A stretch of DNA of 9,176 nt from an uncultured Slackia sp. GTDB taxonomy: Bacteria; Actinomycetota; Coriobacteriia; Coriobacteriales; Eggerthellaceae. Numbering within the stretch: the stretch's first letter is position 1; every line of letters begins with the position of its first letter. The position numbers and the translations under genes are program-made. Positions 5,949 through 9,176 of this stretch are shown here, in pieces. The stretch spans positions 1 through 9,176 of the forward strand of contig USLD01000041.1 of NCBI GenBank assembly GCA_900555495.1, in the 5' to 3' direction. Under the pieces are notes generated by a model. That model had not been told where the DNA came from and ran no database searches. It saw only the letters and a program-made list of their open reading frames with translations.

Positions 5949-7399
5949 GCGTTCGGCCTTTCGAAGTATTCCGTGAGCGCGCGCACGATTTCGGCCTCTT
6001 CGTCTTCGTCGAGGATCGTGCGGGCGTCCAGAAGCAGGGCGTCTTTCTTGATGCGGCCTATGACGGGCACGTCGCGTTCGCAGACCAGGCGGCGTTCGCA
6101 CTCTTGGGCATCGCCGCGGATGAACGCGACGCGCACGACGCATGTGGGGATGTCGCACATGGGGAGCGCCCCGCCTCCGGCGCGAGAGACCTCGTCAACC
6201 ACGTCGACGGCCGCATCCTGCGGGTCGAGCGCGCTGCGCAGGGCCGCAGCAAGGCGTTCGGCGCGCGGACGCAGGTCGTCGGCGGTTTCCGAGAGCATGC
6301 GAAGGGTGGGCACTTCGCGGCGAGCGCGCTCTTCGTCCAGATACAGGCGCAGCGTGGCCTCGAGCGCCGCGATCGTCATCTTGTCGAGGCGCAGCACGCG
6401 GGCGAGAGGGTTGGCTTTCAGGCGGTCGATATGGCGCTTTGAGCCTACGATGATGCCCGCCTGCGGCCCGCCCAGAAGCTTGTCTCCCGAAAATGAAACC
6501 AGGTCGGCGCCCTGTTTGAGCGATTCGGCCACCGTGGGCTCGCCGTAGCCGCCGAAGAAGGGCAGTGCGGCGAAGGCTCCCGACCCCTGGTCCTCGTAGA
6601 CTAGCAGATCGCCGCGTACGTCGCGGGCCGCACGGTCGGCCAGCGTTTCGTCGGCGATGTCGCGCAGCTCGTCGATCGCGACGTTTTCGGTGAAGCCGAT
6701 CAAGCGGTAGTTCGACGGATGCACCTTCAGCAGCATGGCCGTGTCGTCGTCGATCGCGCGCACGTAATCGCGCGCGTGCGTCTTGTTGGTGGTGCCGATT
6801 TCGACCATGTCGGCGCCCGAGAGCGCCATGATGTCGGGAATGCGGAACGAGCCGCCGATTTCGACCAACTCGCCGCGCGAGACCACGGCGCGGTGCCCCG
6901 AGGCGAATTCTGAGAGCACCATCATGACGGCCGCGGCGTTGTTGTTCACCGCGATGGCCGCCTCGGCGCCCGTGAGCGCGCAGATCAGCTTCTCGCAGTG
7001 CGCGTGCCTGCTGCCGCGCGCCATGGCGGCGGTGTCGTATTCGAGGGTCGAATAGCGCCCGGCGGCATCGGCCGCGGCGTCGACCGCGCTGCGCGCCATG
7101 ACGCTTCGTCCCAGATTGGTGTGGATGACGACGCCCGACGCGTTGATCACGCGCCTGAGCGAAGGGCGCTGCGATGCGGCCGCGCGCAATAGCGCGTCGG
7201 TCGCGATGTCGTCGCGTTCGACGGCCTGGCGCGCGCCTTCGAGCACGGCGGTTCGCACGTCGTCGACGGCTTCGCGTGCCGCCTGCACGAGCGCACGCCG
7301 CGGGATGCGACCCTCGAGCGCCTTGAGCCGAGGGTCGTTGAGCAGCTCTTCTATAGAAGGGAGCGAGCGAAGAAGCTCGCGGTCCGATTGGTTCGGCAT
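5945..7399 (-). CDS. selA: L-seryl-tRNA(Sec) selenium transferase SelA
   Basis: PLP enzyme that converts Ser-tRNA-Sec to selenocysteyl-tRNA-Sec with selenophosphate as selenium donor; bacterial SelA forms a large ring (decamer). The 484-residue protein has the N-terminal tRNA-binding helical region with 'PSIEELL' and 'GRIPRRALVQAARE', then the fold-type I core: INASGVVIHTNLGRS (85-99), VNNNAAAV (151-158), RGELVEIGGSFRIPDIM (175-191) and the PLP-lysine motif SFSGDKLLGGPQAG with Lys307. The usual 'DLGSG' stretch reads EDQGSG (269-274), a mild variation near the cofactor site. The start ATG has AAAGG 7 nt upstream. It is the first gene of the leftward sel unit and overlaps selB by 4 nt. selD, the source of selenophosphate, is not in the window. 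Confidence 0.97.
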   Translation of the reverse strand: MPNQSDRELLRSLPSIEELLNDPRLKALEGRIPRRALVQAAREAVDDVRTAVLEGARQAVERDDIATDALLRAAASQRPSLRRVINASGVVIHTNLGRSVMARSAVDAAADAAGRYSTLEYDTAAMARGSRHAHCEKLICALTGAEAAIAVNNNAAAVMMVLSEFASGHRAVVSRGELVEIGGSFRIPDIMALSGADMVEIGTTNKTHARDYVRAIDDDTAMLLKVHPSNYRLIGFTENVAIDELRDIADETLADRAARDVRGDLLVYEDQGSGAFAALPFFGGYGEPTVAESLKQGADLVSFSGDKLLGGPQAGIIVGSKRHIDRLKANPLARVLRLDKMTIAALEATLRLYLDEERARREVPTLRMLSETADDLRPRAERLAAALRSALDPQDAAVDVVDEVSRAGGGALPMCDIPTCVVRVAFIRGDAQECERRLVCERDVPVIGRIKKDALLLDARTILDEDEEAEIVRALTEYFERPNA

Positions 7400-7450
7400 G
7401 GCCCTGCCTTTCTCGCCGGTACCGAAATCGCGGTCGTTTCCGCCTTTGCC

Positions 7451-7472
7451 TCGCCCCGTGTCGTCGGGGCGA
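7451..7472 (-). promoter_or_regulatory. Stem-loop in the presumed selA leader
   Basis: TCGCCCCG (7451-7458) pairs perfectly with CGGGGCGA (7465-7472) around a 6-nt loop: 8 bp, GC-rich, about 50 nt before the selA start and downstream of the TATAAT box. There is no T-run after it on either strand, so it is not an ordinary terminator. It could be a leader regulatory element; in E. coli a SECIS-like element before selA feeds back through SelB. The loop here does not show an obvious match to known SECIS loops. Confidence 0.4.
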
Positions 7473-7514
7473 AGACGCGGTGATATGCTTGTCGACCAGT
7501 GTCATATTCGCGGC

Positions 7515-7520
7515 ATTATA
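7515..7520 (-). promoter_or_regulatory. Candidate -10 box of selA (TATAAT)
   Basis: A perfect minus-strand TATAAT in otherwise GC-rich DNA, about 115 nt before the selA start. The 17-bp-spaced hexamer upstream is ATCGGA, a poor -35, so an activator or relaxed -35 may be involved. The leader predicted from it would be roughly 110 nt. The 7400-7611 divergent gap must also hold the promoter of the rightward glycosyltransferase gene; TTGTCG (7489-7494) and CATTAT (7514-7519) at 19-bp spacing is a weak candidate that would overlap this box. Confidence 0.42.
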
Positions 7521-7611
7521 CCCCCATGCCGCAGGGCTCCGATGCATGGTTCGCGTCTGTGGAGCCGATCGCCGCGCGAGTGCGCGGAGGGGGCCGATCG
7601 AAGGCGGATGC

Positions 7612-8889
7612 ATGAGAATCCTCAATATTACGGCGCAAAGGCCGGATAGCACCGGAAGCGGCGTCTACCTGGCCGAAACGGTGCGTTGTCAGGTGGCTGC
7701 GGGCAATGAGGCGGCGGCGGTCGTCGGCGTCGGCCCGCACGACGAGCCGTCCCTCGGCGTGTCGGTGCCATGTTTCCCGGTGCGTTTCGACACCGATGAG
7801 CTGCCCTTTCACATCGCGGGCATGTCCGACGTCATGCCGTATCCCTCGACGCGCTATCGCGATATGACGCCCGCCATGGCGGCGGCGTTTTCGGCCGCGT
7901 TCACGCGCACGATCGCGCAGGCGGCAGACGCATTCCGTCCCGACGCGGTGCTGTGCCATCATCTGTACCTGGTCACGTCGCTTGCACGCGAGACGCTGCC
8001 CGACGTGCCGGTGTGCGCGGTGTGCCACTCCACCGACATCCGCCAGATGAAGACGCACGGCCTCGAGCGAGAGCGCATCATCGCCGCAGTTCGCCGCCTG
8101 GACGCGGTGTTCGCCCTGCATGAGGACCAGAAGGCGCAGATCGTCGAGCTGTACGGAATCGACGAGGCGCGCGTCCACGTGGTGGGGACGGGCTTCAACG
8201 CCTCTGTGTTCAATGAGGGGCCGCGCCGTCATCCGGCCGAAGGCGTCCTGCGCACGGAGCCTTTCGAAATCATGTACGCGGGCAAGATCTGCGGCAAGAA
8301 GGGCGTCCCGTCGCTGCTCGAGGCGCTCGACATGGTCGCGGCGAGCGACGAGGCCCGCCGCTTCTTCGAGCCTGCCTTCGCCGAAGGGACCCTAGGTCGC
8401 GATCAGGCGCCGTTTCGTCTGAACCTTGTTGGCGGTCACAGCGACGAGGCCGAATACGAGCGCATCGTCGAACGTGCCCGCGCATGCCGTTTCCCCGTGG
8501 CGTTTCCCGGCAGGATCGGCCAGGACGATCTGGTGGCGGCCTATCGCGCGTCCGATGTGTTCGTGCTGCCGTCGTTTTACGAAGGCCTGCCGCTCGTGAT
8601 CGCCGAGGCGCTTGCATGCGGTTGCAAGGCGGTGGCGACCGACCTTCCGGGCGTTCGATCGTGGTATTCGTCCCATGTTCCGGGCGCATCGGTGCTCTAC
8701 GTGGAGCCTCCCCGCATGGCGTCGGTCGACGAGCCGCTCGCCGAAGACCTGCCCGCATTCGAGAAGCGTCTGGCGCGTGCCGTGGCCGAAGCCTGCATGA
8801 TGCCGCGCGCGCAGGCGGACATGGCCCATATTTCGTGGGAGGGTCTGGCCGATCGCATCGTTTCGGTCCTACGCCGCTGCGCGGCGTAG
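7612..8889 (+). CDS. GT-B family glycosyltransferase (family 4 type)
   Basis: 425 residues starting MRILNITAQRP; upstream in-frame ATGs (such as 7480) would add sequence with no family character, and AAGGCGG at 7601-7607 is a usable ribosome site. The chain has the GT-B two-domain order: an N-terminal Rossmann domain with the glycine loop GSGVYLAE (15-22), DAVLCHHLYL (111-120) and VCHSTDIRQ (137-145); a linker; then the donor-binding domain opening with VVGTGFN (190-196) and MYAGKICGKKG (221-231), and the family-4 E-x7-E motif with Glu324 and Glu332 in FYEGLPLVIAEAL. Retaining transfer from a nucleotide sugar is expected for the family; donor and acceptor cannot be read from the sequence. There is no signal peptide or membrane span, so it is cytosolic or peripheral. 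It stands alone, divergent from selA and 135 bp before ispG. A role in cell-surface glycan or glycolipid synthesis is a guess. Confidence 0.88.
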   Translation: MRILNITAQRPDSTGSGVYLAETVRCQVAAGNEAAAVVGVGPHDEPSLGVSVPCFPVRFDTDELPFHIAGMSDVMPYPSTRYRDMTPAMAAAFSAAFTRTIAQAADAFRPDAVLCHHLYLVTSLARETLPDVPVCAVCHSTDIRQMKTHGLERERIIAAVRRLDAVFALHEDQKAQIVELYGIDEARVHVVGTGFNASVFNEGPRRHPAEGVLRTEPFEIMYAGKICGKKGVPSLLEALDMVAASDEARRFFEPAFAEGTLGRDQAPFRLNLVGGHSDEAEYERIVERARACRFPVAFPGRIGQDDLVAAYRASDVFVLPSFYEGLPLVIAEALACGCKAVATDLPGVRSWYSSHVPGASVLYVEPPRMASVDEPLAEDLPAFEKRLARAVAEACMMPRAQADMAHISWEGLADRIVSVLRRCAA

Positions 8890-8988
8890 CAGGGCGGGTC
8901 CTGCGCGTCCCGTGCTCGCTCGCGCGCATCGTTTCCGCGCGTTTCATAGGAACTTTCCCCGCGTGCCTGCGGCGCGCCTCGTTGGGTT

Positions 8989-8994
8989 TACACT
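8989..8994 (+). promoter_or_regulatory. Possible -10 box of ispG
   Basis: TACACT within GGGTTTACACTGG lies 30 nt before the ispG start. No good -35 hexamer is seen at 16-18 bp. ispG could instead be read through from the glycosyltransferase gene, since no clear terminator separates them. Confidence 0.25.
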
Positions 8995-9024
8995 GGACCG
9001 ACCGACGAATAAAGGGGGTTCCCT

Positions 9025-9176
9025 ATGACGATAGAACCGAATAAGCTCACGCGCCGCGTGATGGTGGGCGACGTGCCCATGGGCGCCGGCGCGCCGTGCG
9101 TGGTTCAGTCGATGCTCAATGCGCCTGCGGACGACGTGCAGGCCAACCTTGCGCAGATCGCCGCGCTCGCCGAAGC
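9025..9176 (+). CDS. ispG: 4-hydroxy-3-methylbut-2-enyl diphosphate synthase IspG, N-terminal part
   Basis: The first 50 codons are visible; the gene runs off the right edge. The start ATG has a strong ribosome site AAGGGGG (9012-9018) 6 nt upstream. The protein begins MTIEPNKLTRRVMVGDVPMG and continues with APCVVQSMLNAPADDV and NLAQIAALAEA. The pattern 'R-x-V-x-V-G-x-V-x-x-G...AP-x-x-VQSM...DV-x-x-x-x-x-QI-x-x-L' is the conserved IspG N-terminus at the start of its TIM barrel. IspG is the 4Fe-4S enzyme that converts MEcPP to HMBPP in the MEP isoprenoid pathway. The usual threonines after QSM (QSMTNT) are here QSMLNA. The Fe-S cysteines lie in the unseen C-terminal part. Confidence 0.9.
   Translation, partial: MTIEPNKLTRRVMVGDVPMGAGAPCVVQSMLNAPADDVQANLAQIAALAE

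Noticed and set aside
4386..6548. 720-codon open frame on the plus strand, antisense to selB and the 3' part of selA
   Set aside because: It lies exactly opposite strongly supported genes; in GC-rich DNA the antisense frame stays open by codon bias. The product is His/Arg/Ala-rich with no domain.
6195..7652. 485-codon minus-strand frame overlapping selA in another frame
   Set aside because: Arg-rich product without a motif; SelA in the main frame has full family conservation.
8889..8904. Small hairpin GCAGG/CCTGC over the glycosyltransferase stop codon as a terminator
   Set aside because: Only 5 bp, no T-run; other GC repeats at about 8920-8945 are equally weak.
1..9176. Selenoprotein gene, CRISPR array, insertion sequence or attachment site
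   Set aside because: All called genes end in TAG or run off the edge, with no family sequence continuing past an in-frame TGA; no regularly spaced direct repeats, transposase or target duplications were seen, and no repeated tRNA 3' end next to selC.

Overview
The window comes from a GC-rich bacterium. Codon third positions are strongly G/C in all the real genes. The gene content (a single-chain SecDF, a bacterial selenocysteine insertion system with its own tRNA, and IspG of the MEP pathway) fits an anaerobic actinobacterium of the Coriobacteriia (Eggerthella/Slackia-like). That assignment is an inference from gene style, not a proven placement.

Layout, left to right. (1) Positions 1-273 hold the 3' end of a rightward gene with a DUF559/VSR-like nuclease C-terminus. 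(2) Positions 274-711 contain no convincing gene and probably hold the secDF promoter and leader. (3) secDF (715-3264) and a small acidic DUF1292-type gene (3267-3596), only 2 nt apart, form a rightward unit ending in a strong hairpin with a UUCG loop (3635-3664). (4) A convergent leftward selenocysteine unit follows: selA (5945-7399) and selB (3996-5948) overlap by ATGA, then comes selC, the tRNA-Sec gene (3790-3886), and a 12-bp hairpin plus T-run terminator (3747-3778). (5) The 212-bp divergent region 7400-7611 has a perfect leftward TATAAT and a stem-loop in the presumed selA leader. (6) A family-4-type glycosyltransferase (7612-8889) runs rightward. (7) The first 50 codons of ispG start at 9025 and run off the window.

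The central system is the decoding apparatus for the 21st amino acid. tRNA-Sec (anticodon UCA) is charged with serine, SelA converts Ser-tRNA to Sec-tRNA using selenophosphate, and SelB carries Sec-tRNA to UGA codons marked by SECIS hairpins. Only selD, which makes selenophosphate, is missing here. No in-frame UGA selenoprotein gene was recognised in the window, so the clients must lie elsewhere. The other genes are housekeeping (protein export, isoprenoid precursor synthesis) or of unknown substrate (the glycosyltransferase).

No wholly novel multi-gene system was found. The points most worth checking are selC encoded at the tail of selA-selB with its own apparent -10 box, the structured selA leader, a symmetrical element between the convergent terminators, the unexplained 438-bp region before secDF, and the unusual residues around the SecDF proton-path motifs.
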